A program made the position numbers and the translations under genes. Shown piece by piece: positions 1-9,223 of a stretch of DNA of 64,000 bases. The DNA is taken from the NCBI RefSeq assembly GCF_000154445.1, contig NZ_DS499566.1. One strand, written 5' to 3'. Every line of letters begins with the position of its first letter. Position 1 is the stretch's first letter. The notes under the pieces were generated by a model that saw only the letters and a list, made by a program, of their open reading frames with translations, searched no databases and had not been told where the DNA came from. Source of the DNA: Intestinibacter bartlettii. GTDB taxonomy: Bacteria; Bacillota; Clostridia; Peptostreptococcales; Peptostreptococcaceae.

Positions 1-174
1 ATAATCTTTTTTACATGACTAATTGATAATATTCTATCAATCCATTGATTTTATATATAATTTTTAGTATATTATTTTTATAATATCTATAAATTTAAAA
101 AATAAACTTTATATAATATTTATTTTTTTTATTAAAGTTTAAAATATATATGTACATAAAAAGGGGGAATAATC

Positions 175-1062
175 TTGAATTTATACCATTTAAGATATTT
201 TGTTACTCTTGCCAAGTTAGAACATTATACTAAGGCAGCCGAAGAACTATGTATTACTCAGCCTAGTTTAAGTCATGCTATATCATTACTTGAAAAAGAA
301 CTCGGAGTTACATTATTTCAAAAAGAAGGTCGTAATATTGTTTTAACAAAATGTGGGAAGATATTTCTAGAAAAAGTCAAAGAATCATTAAAAATTTTAG
401 ATAATAGTATTTTAGAATTAAAATCTATTAGCAATGGTGAAGGTTATATAGATTTAGGGTTTTTGCGTACTTTAGGTACTAATTTTGTTCCTAGACTTGC
501 AAAAAGCTATATTGAAAATAATAAAGATAAAAAAATAAACTTTAACTTTCATACAGAAGCTACTACTGCTGATCTTGTAAAATCCCTAAAAGAAAAGAAA
601 TACGATATGATATTTTGTTCAAAATCTGAAAAAGAAAAAAATATAGAATTTATTCCAGTATCTGCACAAAAGTTAGTACTTATTGTTCCATCTAACCATC
701 CTTTAGCAGAATATGATTCTATAACTTTAGAACATACACTTGAATACCCTCAAATTGTATTTAGTGAAAAAAGTGGTTTAAGACATATTGTAGATAGTTT
801 ATTCGATTCTATTGGCAAAAAACCAACAATAGCATATGAAATAGAAGAAGACCAAGTTATTGCAGGACTTGTATCTAATAATTTTGGTATTGCAATAGTA
901 CCTTATATGCCTATACTTAAATTCATGGATGTCAAAACTATAGAAATAATATCCCCTACGTGGGAAAGAAACTTCTATTTAGGTATATTAAAAGATAAAG
1001 CATTAACACCTATAGCTGAAAACTTTAAATCTTTCGTAACAGAAAATTATATATTAGAGTAA
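175..1062 (+). CDS. LysR family transcriptional regulator
   Basis: A 295-residue LysR-type regulator of normal family length. The N-terminal winged helix-turn-helix lies at about residues 1-60 (TKAAEELCITQPSLSHAI is the recognition region), followed by a linker helix and a two-lobed inducer-binding domain (about 90-290). It starts at a TTG codon at 175; the Shine-Dalgarno AAGGGGG lies 7 nt upstream, which decides this start. It stands alone on the plus strand, and a long hairpin follows the stop. LysR proteins usually regulate a divergent neighbour, but the other side is outside the window, so its target and effector cannot be named. The family is certain; the specific function is unknown. 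Confidence 0.93.
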   Translation: MNLYHLRYFVTLAKLEHYTKAAEELCITQPSLSHAISLLEKELGVTLFQKEGRNIVLTKCGKIFLEKVKESLKILDNSILELKSISNGEGYIDLGFLRTLGTNFVPRLAKSYIENNKDKKINFNFHTEATTADLVKSLKEKKYDMIFCSKSEKEKNIEFIPVSAQKLVLIVPSNHPLAEYDSITLEHTLEYPQIVFSEKSGLRHIVDSLFDSIGKKPTIAYEIEEDQVIAGLVSNNFGIAIVPYMPILKFMDVKTIEIISPTWERNFYLGILKDKALTPIAENFKSFVTENYILE

Positions 1063-1063
1063 T

Positions 1064-1121
1064 CTATACATAAAAGAAAAGGGTGACTTTTTAAATTGTC
1101 ATCCTTTTCTTTTATGTATAG
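1064..1121 (+). terminator. long hairpin after the LysR gene
   Basis: A 24-bp inverted repeat (arms 1064-1087 and 1098-1121) with a single G-T mismatch starts two bases after the LysR stop. There is no clean U-tract on the plus strand, so it may act as a terminator or as an mRNA 3'-end stabiliser. The structure is certain; its role is inferred. Confidence 0.7.
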
Positions 1122-1449
1122 TTATTAACTATAGTTTTTTTCTATTGAAAAACTATAGTACAGTATTTCCATTTATATATTTATATATATTCCACCAAAA
1201 TACTGTCTTATTGTATCTTTAAACAGTTTATTTAGTCAAAATATATAATTCATAAATTTTATCTATGAATTATATAGATATTTGTAATTTGTTTTATAGA
1301 TAATTTTACTGTAAAATAAAATCATAAAATAAATGGTAAATATTAAATAAATATAAATCCCATACAAAACGAAATATTTTTAAACCAAGAGGTTTAAAAA
1401 TATTCCCCAATAAGCTTAGTACAAATCTCCCCAAGGTTTGTACTTTTTT
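1122..1449. other. intergenic region dense in inverted repeats
   Basis: No gene is visible in this stretch of about 330 bp. It holds a series of inverted repeats: arms 1128-1139/1148-1159 (12 bp, perfect), 1160-1168/1198-1206 (9 bp), 1243-1254/1264-1275 (12 bp), 1373-1386/1391-1404 (14 bp, perfect, 4-nt loop) and a GTACAAA/TTTGTAC pair at about 1419-1443 followed by T8 on the plus strand. The last two probably include the 3' ends of the converging LysR and pilin transcripts. The function of the rest is unknown. Confidence 0.5.
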
Positions 1450-2001
1450 TTACTCATTAGACTTTATAAATAATTTCATTTCTTTTTCTAAAGTGACTTT
1501 ATCTTTTTCTAAATTAATAATAATGCATATTAATTTAGATGATTCAATTTTAATTTTAATACTTTCTACATAATCCCCTATTTCATACCCACCTGCTTTA
1601 TTCGAATTGTCATCATAAAGAGTATTTATAAATATCTTTTTTAGATCTCTTTTAAAACTGATTTCTTGATTATCTTTTTTATTTTTAGAATTAATATTTT
1701 CATCATCACTTTTAAAATTTAATTTTATAGATAAAACATTGTATGTTTTATTTTCTTGTAACGTTTCTATTACTTCATTATCTGTTGTAGTTATATTTAT
1801 TATATTTATAGAATTTTCAACTATATTTTTAATATGATATTCCATTTCCTCCGCCTGTTGATTGAGTTCAATTTTATCTTCTATATTATCTTTTGTATTA
1901 ATAGCACTAATGGTAACACTATAAAGTACCATAATTAGCATGCTCATTATAAATGTGCATACTATTACCTCTAACAAAATATATCCTTGCCTTGCTTTCA
2001 T
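1450..2001 (-). CDS. type IV minor pilin / pseudopilin (PilW-like position)
   Basis: A 183-residue protein with a type III (prepilin) signal: a short basic leader MKARQG, the cleavage site G/YILLE with Glu at mature position 5, then a hydrophobic helix of about 20 residues. The rest is a hydrophilic, probably extracellular domain with no recognised fold. The start ATG overlaps the stop of the upstream gene by 4 nt and has GAAGG as its ribosome site. It is the last gene of a four-gene operon of pilin-like proteins, in which it would be a minor subunit processed by a prepilin peptidase (not in the window). Membership of the pilin superfamily is clear; the exact subfamily is not. Confidence 0.75.
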   Translation of the reverse strand: MKARQGYILLEVIVCTFIMSMLIMVLYSVTISAINTKDNIEDKIELNQQAEEMEYHIKNIVENSINIINITTTDNEVIETLQENKTYNVLSIKLNFKSDDENINSKNKKDNQEISFKRDLKKIFINTLYDDNSNKAGGYEIGDYVESIKIKIESSKLICIIINLEKDKVTLEKEMKLFIKSNE

Positions 2002-2456
2002 TTATATATACCTTCTTTAATTAAAACTCTTCCACTAGTTGGCACTATTGTAATCTCAGTATAATTATTTTTTTGTATAATACTTATAGTTGTGCCTCCT
2101 ATATAAAAGCAACCATTTGTTTTAAAAAATATTTTACTTACAGGACATCTTAAATCTACACCTTCTGGTAAAAATACACTTTTTATATCTTCACCATTTT
2201 CTCTTAATATGTATCCTTTTATATTGTTCTGCTTAGTAAAATACATATATACCTTGCTATTACCTAACCTATTTATTTTTCTAACATATCTTATATCACT
2301 AGCCATTTGTTTTGCAAAGGCATTTACTTTATAATTTGATAAATTAATCTTTGTAAATGACATTGTTGCTATTAACGATAATATAGTTATCCCTATAATA
2401 ACTTCTACTAAAGTCACATTCCTTCTCTTTTCATACTTATTCCTCCTTATATCCAA
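1998..2456 (-). CDS. GspH-type minor pilin, probably frame-broken at its N-terminus
   Basis: The readable frame gives 152 residues with a pilin-like helix (VTLVEVIIGITILSLIA) and a GspH-like C-terminal domain. The -1 residue before VTLVE is Asn, not the usual Gly, and this start has no good ribosome site. A perfect AAGGAGG (2442-2448) lies 7 nt before another ATG (2432-2434), which reads MKREGM and then a stop. Removing one TG from the TGTG at 2415-2418 would join it to give MKREG/MTLVEV, an ideal prepilin leader with Gly at -1 and Glu at +5. I infer a 2-bp duplication broke the gene. If the long frame is translated instead, processing would be atypical. It overlaps both neighbours in the pilin operon. 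Confidence 0.65.
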   Translation of the reverse strand: MDIRRNKYEKRRNVTLVEVIIGITILSLIATMSFTKINLSNYKVNAFAKQMASDIRYVRKINRLGNSKVYMYFTKQNNIKGYILRENGEDIKSVFLPEGVDLRCPVSKIFFKTNGCFYIGGTTISIIQKNNYTEITIVPTSGRVLIKEGIYK

Positions 2457-3063
2457 ACATTATTACTAAATCACTACAGTTTATATCTTCTATGTTTTTA
2501 ATCTTCTCCTTTTCTTTTTGAGATACTTCGATATTCTCATCTGAAGATTTGAATTTATTTAAATCCATCTCCTCTGAATCTTCAACATCTTGGCTATTAT
2601 CTTTATTCTCACTTGATGAATCTTCTTGAAATGGATTTTTAATTTTTACATATGCTACTATTTGTTTTGAAAATTTATTATATGTAGTTTTACTTATGAT
2701 TTCATAATAAATATTATTTTTATCATTTAAATCAGTTCTATTTATTTGATAGGTTGTATTATTTAGGTCATCATCTTGTATATTTTTTATTGTATTTAAA
2801 AAATTATCCGATACAATATACTCTTTAAAGCTATCATAATCATTAGTATTTGTTAAAGTTTTATCTACTTCTTTTAAAATATTTGAATAAATTAATTCTA
2901 TTTTACCTAAACATTGCTCTTTCATATAAACTTCTTCATAATCGTACCTTGTATATCTCGTATTACTAAGTATAAGTGCTGAACAATTAATCGCAATTAT
3001 ATTCACAAATAAAAATACAAATACTGTTATGATTAAAATCGATCCATTATTTTTTCGTGACAT
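2437..3063 (-). CDS. PilX/GspK-like minor pilin
   Basis: A 208-residue protein with a short leader MSRKNNG and the cleavage motif G/SILII, followed by a long hydrophobic helix to about residue 30. Glu5 is absent, which is typical of tip pseudopilins of the GspK/PilX/PilK type. The remainder is a polar extracellular domain containing an acidic, serine-rich stretch (about residues 145-175). The gene overlaps the pilin gene upstream by 17 nt and the one downstream by 20 nt, so the four are translationally coupled. Its Shine-Dalgarno is poorly spaced, which suggests reliance on coupling. The assignment rests on the leader, the missing Glu5 and the operon context; no conserved domain is obvious. 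Confidence 0.68.
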   Translation of the reverse strand: MSRKNNGSILIITVFVFLFVNIIAINCSALILSNTRYTRYDYEEVYMKEQCLGKIELIYSNILKEVDKTLTNTNDYDSFKEYIVSDNFLNTIKNIQDDDLNNTTYQINRTDLNDKNNIYYEIISKTTYNKFSKQIVAYVKIKNPFQEDSSSENKDNSQDVEDSEEMDLNKFKSSDENIEVSQKEKEKIKNIEDINCSDLVIMFGYKEE

Positions 3064-3394
3064 ATGATTCTAAGTTTACACTCCTATCTTGAGATTTTAC
3101 TTCTAACCTTACTTTGTAACAATTATAATAATTTTCTTTTTTCGTTATAATCTTATTTATTTGAAATTTATTTAGGTAAATAGTTTCTGTATTTATCTTA
3201 TCATTTTTATATTTGATATCATTTTTAGTTTCATTCATATAATTTTGTGCTAAATTTAACATTGTACTATACTCCTTATTTTTATTTAGCAAATTAAAGC
3301 TATTATTTATAGAAAATGTTATCATATAAACTATTATTGATAAAACAAACATGCTTATAATACATTCTAGTGTTATAAATCCTCTTTTTTTCAA
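3047..3394 (-). CDS. type IV minor pilin (PilV/GspI-like)
   Basis: I start this gene at a TTG codon (3392-3394) because GGAGGTGGG (3397-3405) sits 6 nt upstream. The product then opens LKKRG/FITLEC, a textbook prepilin site with Phe1 and Glu5. Using an upstream ATG would give an improbable 17-residue extension. The product is 115 residues: a helix to about residue 27 and a short domain, similar in size to PilV/GspI proteins. It is the first gene of the four-gene pilin operon. A terminator lies just upstream, so its promoter should lie in 3395-3451. No pilus ATPase, platform protein or prepilin peptidase is present in the window. Confidence 0.72.
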   Translation of the reverse strand: MKKRGFITLECIISMFVLSIIVYMITFSINNSFNLLNKNKEYSTMLNLAQNYMNETKNDIKYKNDKINTETIYLNKFQINKIITKKENYYNCYKVRLEVKSQDRSVNLESYVTKK

Positions 3395-3451
3395 GGCCCA
3401 CCTCCATATATAGTAATTATTTCCATTTAAATAGCTACTATACATAAATTC

Positions 3452-3493
3452 AAAAAAAAGAGAGAACTTATTTTTGAATTTATTCTCTCTTTT
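3452..3493 (-). terminator. rho-independent terminator of the kinase pair
   Basis: On the minus strand AAAAGAGAGAA (3493-3483) pairs with TTCTCTCTTTT, followed by more T residues down to 3452. It separates the kinase transcript from the pilin operon. Confidence 0.85.
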
Positions 3494-3500
3494 AAGTCAA

Positions 3501-5746
3501 TTATAAATTATAAATTTTTTGAAATTCTTCTTCTATAAAATCCTCTTTTATTAATTCTAATCCATTTCTAAGAGTGTAATCTATATTATTTACACTTTGT
3601 AACTCAATATTTACATCATTAAATCTTTGTTTTATCTCTAGTTTTCCGCAATACAAATTTAGAACTAGCTTACACAGTATAGCAGCTGTTTCCATTACAT
3701 TAGCTTCATTCTCTGTTATGTTTTCTTTTGTCTTATTTTTATTATATATATGTATATTTATTTTATCTTTATTTTGTTTGATATCAAAACTTATCAATGC
3801 CTTATTATTTGAATACTTACATACAATAGATATCAATCTAGCTATAACTTTGATTAAATTATAAGGATCAATAAGCACAAAAATTTCTTCTGAATCTGTA
3901 TCAAAAATTATATTTATATCTTCATATTTATTCAATTTTATAGCTATATTCTCTAATATTTCTACTATATTATGATAATCTCTATTATCTTCATAAAAAT
4001 TCAAATTTAATTTTTCTAAGGAAATTATACTTTCTACTAAATTCATCAACACTTTTATATTTTTTAATTCTTTATTTAATAAATTAACTTGTCCAATATC
4101 AACAATACTATTTTTTTCACAAAGAGATCTTGTCAGCTGATTTTTTAAATATATTAAATTTACAGGAGTTTTTAATTCATGAGATAAATTTATTAAAAAG
4201 TCATTCTTTGTTTTATGTATGTATGTTTCTTCTTCTATTTTCTTTTTAATTATATTATTATTTATATTTTGTGTAATATCTCTAAAAACACCTATAATTA
4301 TATTTTTATTATTTATATTTAAAACCATATTGGCAAATTCAAAATGAATCTCTTCATTTAAATAATTAGTTATTTTTTTATGCTCAAATCTCATATTAAA
4401 TAATAAATCACAGTAATTCAATGTTGAATTTTCAATTAAACTATATATATTTACACAATTTAAATTATATTTTCTAATATATAATTTAAGCTTTTATTTG
4501 TATATTTTATTTTTTTAGAATTGTTATCTATTATAATTACCCCTTCTGGTATTATATCAACAAACGATTCATATTTTTGCTTTGATAACTTCATTTTTGT
4601 AACTAAAGAATTATGCTCAGATAAATCTTTTAAAATAATTAAATTTTCATTTTGATTATCAAGATTTATTCTTTTTATAAAGAAATCATTTTCCTTATCT
4701 TCACTTTGATTATAGATTATATCTCCATTGATATTTTTATCTAATAACAAGTTTATCATATTACCTTCATATTTTATTTTTTTATTTTGATAAATTATTT
4801 TTTTGTCTTTTTCTAAAATTAAGTCATATGGAATATTATCTATAATACTTTTAAATTCATTGTATTTTTGTTCATGTATTGCTTTTATATTATATTGTTC
4901 ACTTACATTTTCCTTTATAAGTAATACGCCCAAAGTACCTTGAATTAATGTATTTGGAATTAATCTACAATTATAATATCTACCTTTCTCATCTTTTATT
5001 TCAAATCCATGTTCTTCACAATCATAAAGTACATTATATATCATCTCTAATATTTTTAAATTCGAAAATATTTCTGTATTAAAAAAGTTATTAAATTCAC
5101 TTATTTTATATAAACTATTACTTTCAACAGTGTATTCATATATATTGGTTAAACTTTGATCAATAAAATATATATCCATATTTAAATCTGACAATAATGA
5201 TTTAAAATTTGAATTATTAAAGTATAATCTATCTTCTATCTTCTTATTTTCAGATTTTAATGTATCTAATTTTGTTAAACGCAACTTTGTTATTATTTTC
5301 AATCTATTAAGCTCACTATTAGCTCTTTTACATTTTTTATATATCTTTTTATTGTAAAAATATATTTCTCTATGGAATGCGAAAAAAATTACAATAAAAT
5401 TACATATATCATCTAATGATAAATTTATTTTAAAATCTATTAAAAATAAATTTAATCCAATCATGCTAGTATATAAACTTAATATTAAACTTCTTCTTAT
5501 TATATTCTTTCTATTATATATAATAATCATACAGAATATAGATAAAACACTTAAAATATCAATTAATTTATAGTGATAGTAAAAACTTTCTAAAAATATA
5601 CTACTTACTTGAAGTATCCAAAATGTACCTAATATCATAAATCTATGTTTTACAATACTTCTATTGTCATTATTAAAAATAAATCTAACTAAGCATAAAC
5701 AGCAGGTACATATAGCAATAGAAATTAATTTAATATAAATTGACAT
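3501..5746 (-). pseudogene. multi-PAS sensor histidine kinase A, broken by one frameshift
   Basis: This is one gene read in two frames: 5746-4460 (428 residues: about five membrane helices in residues 1-130, a coiled linker, PAS domains) and 4421-3501 (306 residues: the end of a PAS domain, then a HisKA helix with SHELKTP, phospho-acceptor His81 of that fragment). The total length, 3n+2, implies one missing base. Restoring one A in the A4 run at 4470-4473 gives a continuous PAS domain. The C-terminal ATPase part is degenerate: there is no DxGxG or GxGxG box and the N-box is poor. Start: ATG 5746 with AGGGGG 8 nt upstream. It follows paralogue B by 45 nt, so the two form one transcript ending at the terminator at 3452-3493. 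Confidence 0.8.
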
Positions 5747-5791
5747 TTCTTTTCCCCCTAACCTACAATATACTTATTTTTATATTTAGTT

Positions 5792-8141
5792 TTAATTTAA
5801 ATATATATCTGAAAATTGTATATCTACAAATTCTTTACTAATATGTATGTCCTTCTTATATTTAACATCTAAGAAAGAATTTTTAGTATTTTTTATTAAA
5901 ATTTTAAACTGGCTACCTTTATTCTCTTCACTCTCTACGTTTAAATACAAACCTTGTATATCTGCTAATTTTTTAGCAATACAAAGTCCCATACCCATAC
6001 CTTCTGCCAATCTAGTTAGACTTTTATCTATTTGATTAAAGCTTCCAAATATAAAATCTACTTTATCTTTTGGAATTCCTATCCCATTATCTTTTATATT
6101 AATCACTATAAAATCTAATTTTTTTTCTACTGATACTTTTATGGTTCCATTTTTTTTACTAAATTTTATTGCATTGGATAATAAATTCAATATTATTTTT
6201 TGCAGTTTTACACTATCTAAATATACTAGTATCTCATCATCGCTAAACTCTAAATTAATACTTAAATTTTTTCTATCTATATAATATTTAGATAGATTTA
6301 CAATTTGTTTTAATAGTTGTACTAAATCAAATACTGTATAATCTAAATCATATGAATAGTTTTCTATATCCATAATATTATTGATATTATCTAGTACTTT
6401 TTTTAGTCTGTATAAATTTTGTCTTACTAAACATATATGGCTATCTATTATAGATGAATTTGTTTGGCTATCCATAAATTTATTTTCACGTATCATTTCA
6501 TTAACTGGTTCTTGTATTTTATCGACTACATCCTTATAAAACTGTGTCTTAAATGCTTCATTTTGTTGAATTTTTTCTAGACTAGATCTTTGATTATTTG
6601 CTTTATTATTTTCTCTTATCATTTTAAAAATAACAATATATATATTTTGTTCTGCAATATTACTTACAACAATAGATGATGATTCTTTTTCATTTAAATT
6701 TATAATGTTAACAGTATCAAAATCTTCAGATTCAATGCAATCATTTACCATATTGTTGAATTTCTCTGTTTTTATCTTTTTAAAAACTTCTATTATATAT
6801 TTATTTTTATAAATATGCTTATTGCTCTTTTTGTCTATTATAACTATTCCATCAGGCAAACTTTCTAATAAGACTCTGTATATTTTTTCACTTTCAACTA
6901 TATCATCAAGTAGATTTTGATTTTCTGTTATATCAGAAAACATTATCATTTTTATATTTTTTACCTTGTCTATTGTTAATTTATTTTCTATAACTTTTAG
7001 TTTTTTATTTTGAATTGTCTTTGTAACCCATATTTTAGATTCTTCATTAAAGTGAGCTGTTATAATATTTTTTACAAATTCGTTTTTATATGAGCTTTTA
7101 ATATAATTTGCTAAATCTTCAATTTTAAAAATATCTTTATTTTTATCATTTATATTTAAAAATTCTTTTATCTTTTTATTCATATAATATATATCGTTTT
7201 TATCTGCAATAACTATTCCATCATCTAACGCTTCTACTAATTTTTTATAATTCTCTTTATTATGCTTTATCTCTAATTTCTTATTATGTATATTAGTAAC
7301 ATTATTAAAAATAAACATCTTTCTATTTTTATGCTTATATTTAAAGTTAACTACTAATAATTCATAGATATTATCTCTAAAGGAAGTTATATTTAATTTT
7401 AATAAAATTTATTATTTTGCTTTTATTTTTTCAATAATATAATTACTATTGAAAAAATAATTTTTAAAAAAATATTCTAAATCAGTTAATTTTAAATTTT
7501 TGTTACAAAATATTGTATCCAATTTATTGTTAGTATATATTATTTTTTCTCCATCTAATAAAAATATTGGTCTATTCATTGTCGAAAATGATACATCTAA
7601 TATATTATATAGATAATGTTCTTTTTTATTTACACTTTCTTCTTTGTTCAACTCAATAGCTATATCATTATTCAGGTCATTGATATAATTTTTTACATTA
7701 TTATTTTTACCTTCTATATATACTAATTTTTTGCTGATTTTATATAGCATCTTATATACAATATTGTAAAATACACTGAAATTAACTACTAAGTTTATAC
7801 AAAAAGCAAGTAAAATACTCTCATTTATTACTAATAAGCCTAATATATTAATTGATATTAGTTCTATTTTCTTTAACCTATTCGCTCTAATACTATTTAA
7901 ATTTAAGATGACCCAAAGTATTTTCACTATAAAAATTACAGCTATGTTTATACTGTAACTATTAAAAAAATTCTGTTTAAAACTAAGAAATAATATTAAC
8001 TCTATACTATAAATAATTAAAAAAGGATATATAGCGGGATCGCCTTTCTAAAGAGTATATAAAAATTATCATAAACATTATAGTTGTAGTAAATATAAAA
8101 TTAATATTATTTAACAAAAAAACTTGATTTAAAGTATTCAT
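5792..8141 (-). pseudogene. multi-PAS sensor histidine kinase B, frameshifted and with tandem stops
   Basis: This paralogue of the next gene has the same architecture: membrane N-terminus, PAS domains, HisKA region and HATPase. It starts at ATG 8139-8141 with GGAGG 7 nt upstream, and reads 44 residues to a stop at 8007-8009. An extra base in the six-base run 8019-8024 accounts for that break. Translation then continues in frame to two adjacent TAA codons (7409-7414), after which the same frame stays open to 5792. The ATPase domain is intact (N-box NLLSNAIKFS, G1 DNGIGIP, G2 GMGMGL), but the position of the phospho-acceptor His reads VVDKIQEP, with Asp instead of His. Two lesions of different type argue for a decayed gene. 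Confidence 0.82.
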
Positions 8142-8332
8142 AATGTATCCTCCACATATTATTTTATTAACATACATAATTTCAATTATATTTACTTAAA
8201 ACATGGTTATAAAACATTTTATTCAGTTTTATACCAAAAAGCGGTATCACTTTATTTGTTTATTTTATGTTAGCATATAATTTATAAATAATTTGTCATT
8301 TTATGAATTCCAGCCAAAAATAATATACGAAC
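8142..8332. other. upstream region of kinase B
   Basis: A stretch of 191 bp without a gene. A small inverted repeat (ATACC at about 8231, GGTAT at about 8243) is visible. It should carry the promoter of the kinase pair, but I cannot place convincing -35/-10 boxes. Confidence 0.35.
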
Positions 8333-8370
8333 AAAAAACCTTGCTAATTTTATAAAAAGCTAAGGTTTTT
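8333..8370 (-). terminator. terminator of sigK
   Basis: On the minus strand AAAAACCTTAGCT pairs with AGCAAGGTTTTTT (one bulge), and T residues follow. It lies directly downstream of the sigK stop. Confidence 0.85.
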
Positions 8371-8376
8371 CATATT

Positions 8377-9081
8377 CTAGTTATTTTTATATGTTTTATC
8401 AGTCTTATCTTTATCGTTTTTATTTTTCTTATTTATATTGTTTTTATCTATATTTAATTCCCTCTTTAGTTTTTTGAGTGCTTTCTTTTCAATTCTAGAT
8501 ACATAAGATCTAGATATATCTAATTGTTGAGCTATCTCTCTTTGTGTCTTGTAACCACTTGGTGTCAACCCATATCTTAATTTGATTATTTCCTTTTCTC
8601 TTTCTGTTAATACTTTTTCTATTTTTTCATACAATTTACTTATTTTCATTTTCAGCTCAACTTTATCTACAATATAATCTTCATCTGTTCCTAGTATATC
8701 TATCAAACTAATTGCATTGCCTTCTTTGTCTACTCCTATTGGATCTTGTAATGACACTTGCATTTTATTTTTTTTATTACTTCTTATATTCATTAAAATC
8801 TCATTTTCTATACATTTTGAAGCATAAGTCGCAAGTCTTATTCCTTTGTCTACATTAAATGTGTCTATTGCTTTTATAAGACCTATAGTTCCTATTGAGA
8901 TTAAGTCATCTAACTCTTCTCCAGAATTATTATATTTTTTTGAAATATGAGCTACTAATCTCATATTTCTCTGAACTAAAACTTCTTTAGCTTCTTTATT
9001 ATTTTCATTTTTTAATAAATTTAGATAATAAACTTCTTCTTCAGGGGTTAATGGTTTTTCAAATGATTTAATAGCAGTCAT
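8377..9081 (-). CDS. sigK: sporulation sigma factor SigK (mother cell, late)
   Basis: A 234-residue sigma-70 family factor closely matching SigK: region 2 (LRLVAHISKKYNN-type core followed by ELDDLISIGTIGLIKAID) at about residues 35-105 and region 4 (TQREIAQQLDISRSYVSRIEK) near 180-200. In Bacillus subtilis SigK carries a 20-residue pro-peptide; here the protein starts at the residue matching the mature end (MTAIKSFEKPL), so no pro-sequence is encoded. Start: ATG with GGGGGTGG 6 nt upstream. The gene is uninterrupted: no skin element splits it. The tail (about 25 residues) is rich in Asn, Lys and Asp. A CATATAAT about 40 nt upstream resembles a SigE -10 box, but this is weak. Confidence 0.96.
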   Translation of the reverse strand: MTAIKSFEKPLTPEEEVYYLNLLKNENNKEAKEVLVQRNMRLVAHISKKYNNSGEELDDLISIGTIGLIKAIDTFNVDKGIRLATYASKCIENEILMNIRSNKKNKMQVSLQDPIGVDKEGNAISLIDILGTDEDYIVDKVELKMKISKLYEKIEKVLTEREKEIIKLRYGLTPSGYKTQREIAQQLDISRSYVSRIEKKALKKLKRELNIDKNNINKKNKNDKDKTDKTYKNN

Positions 9082-9223
9082 AATCTGCCACCCCCTTATT
9101 TAGCTGTCACTCTAAATTATATGATTCTAAGCTAAATAAGTTTCCCTTTATAATTTAAAATTTTTATTTTATAAAGTAAAATTTTTATAATATTAAATAC
9201 TATATTAAGTTGTTATAAAATTA

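Noticed and set aside
8377..9081. Search for a skin element or attachment site in sigK
   Set aside because: The gene is continuous, and no recombinase or repeat flanks it.
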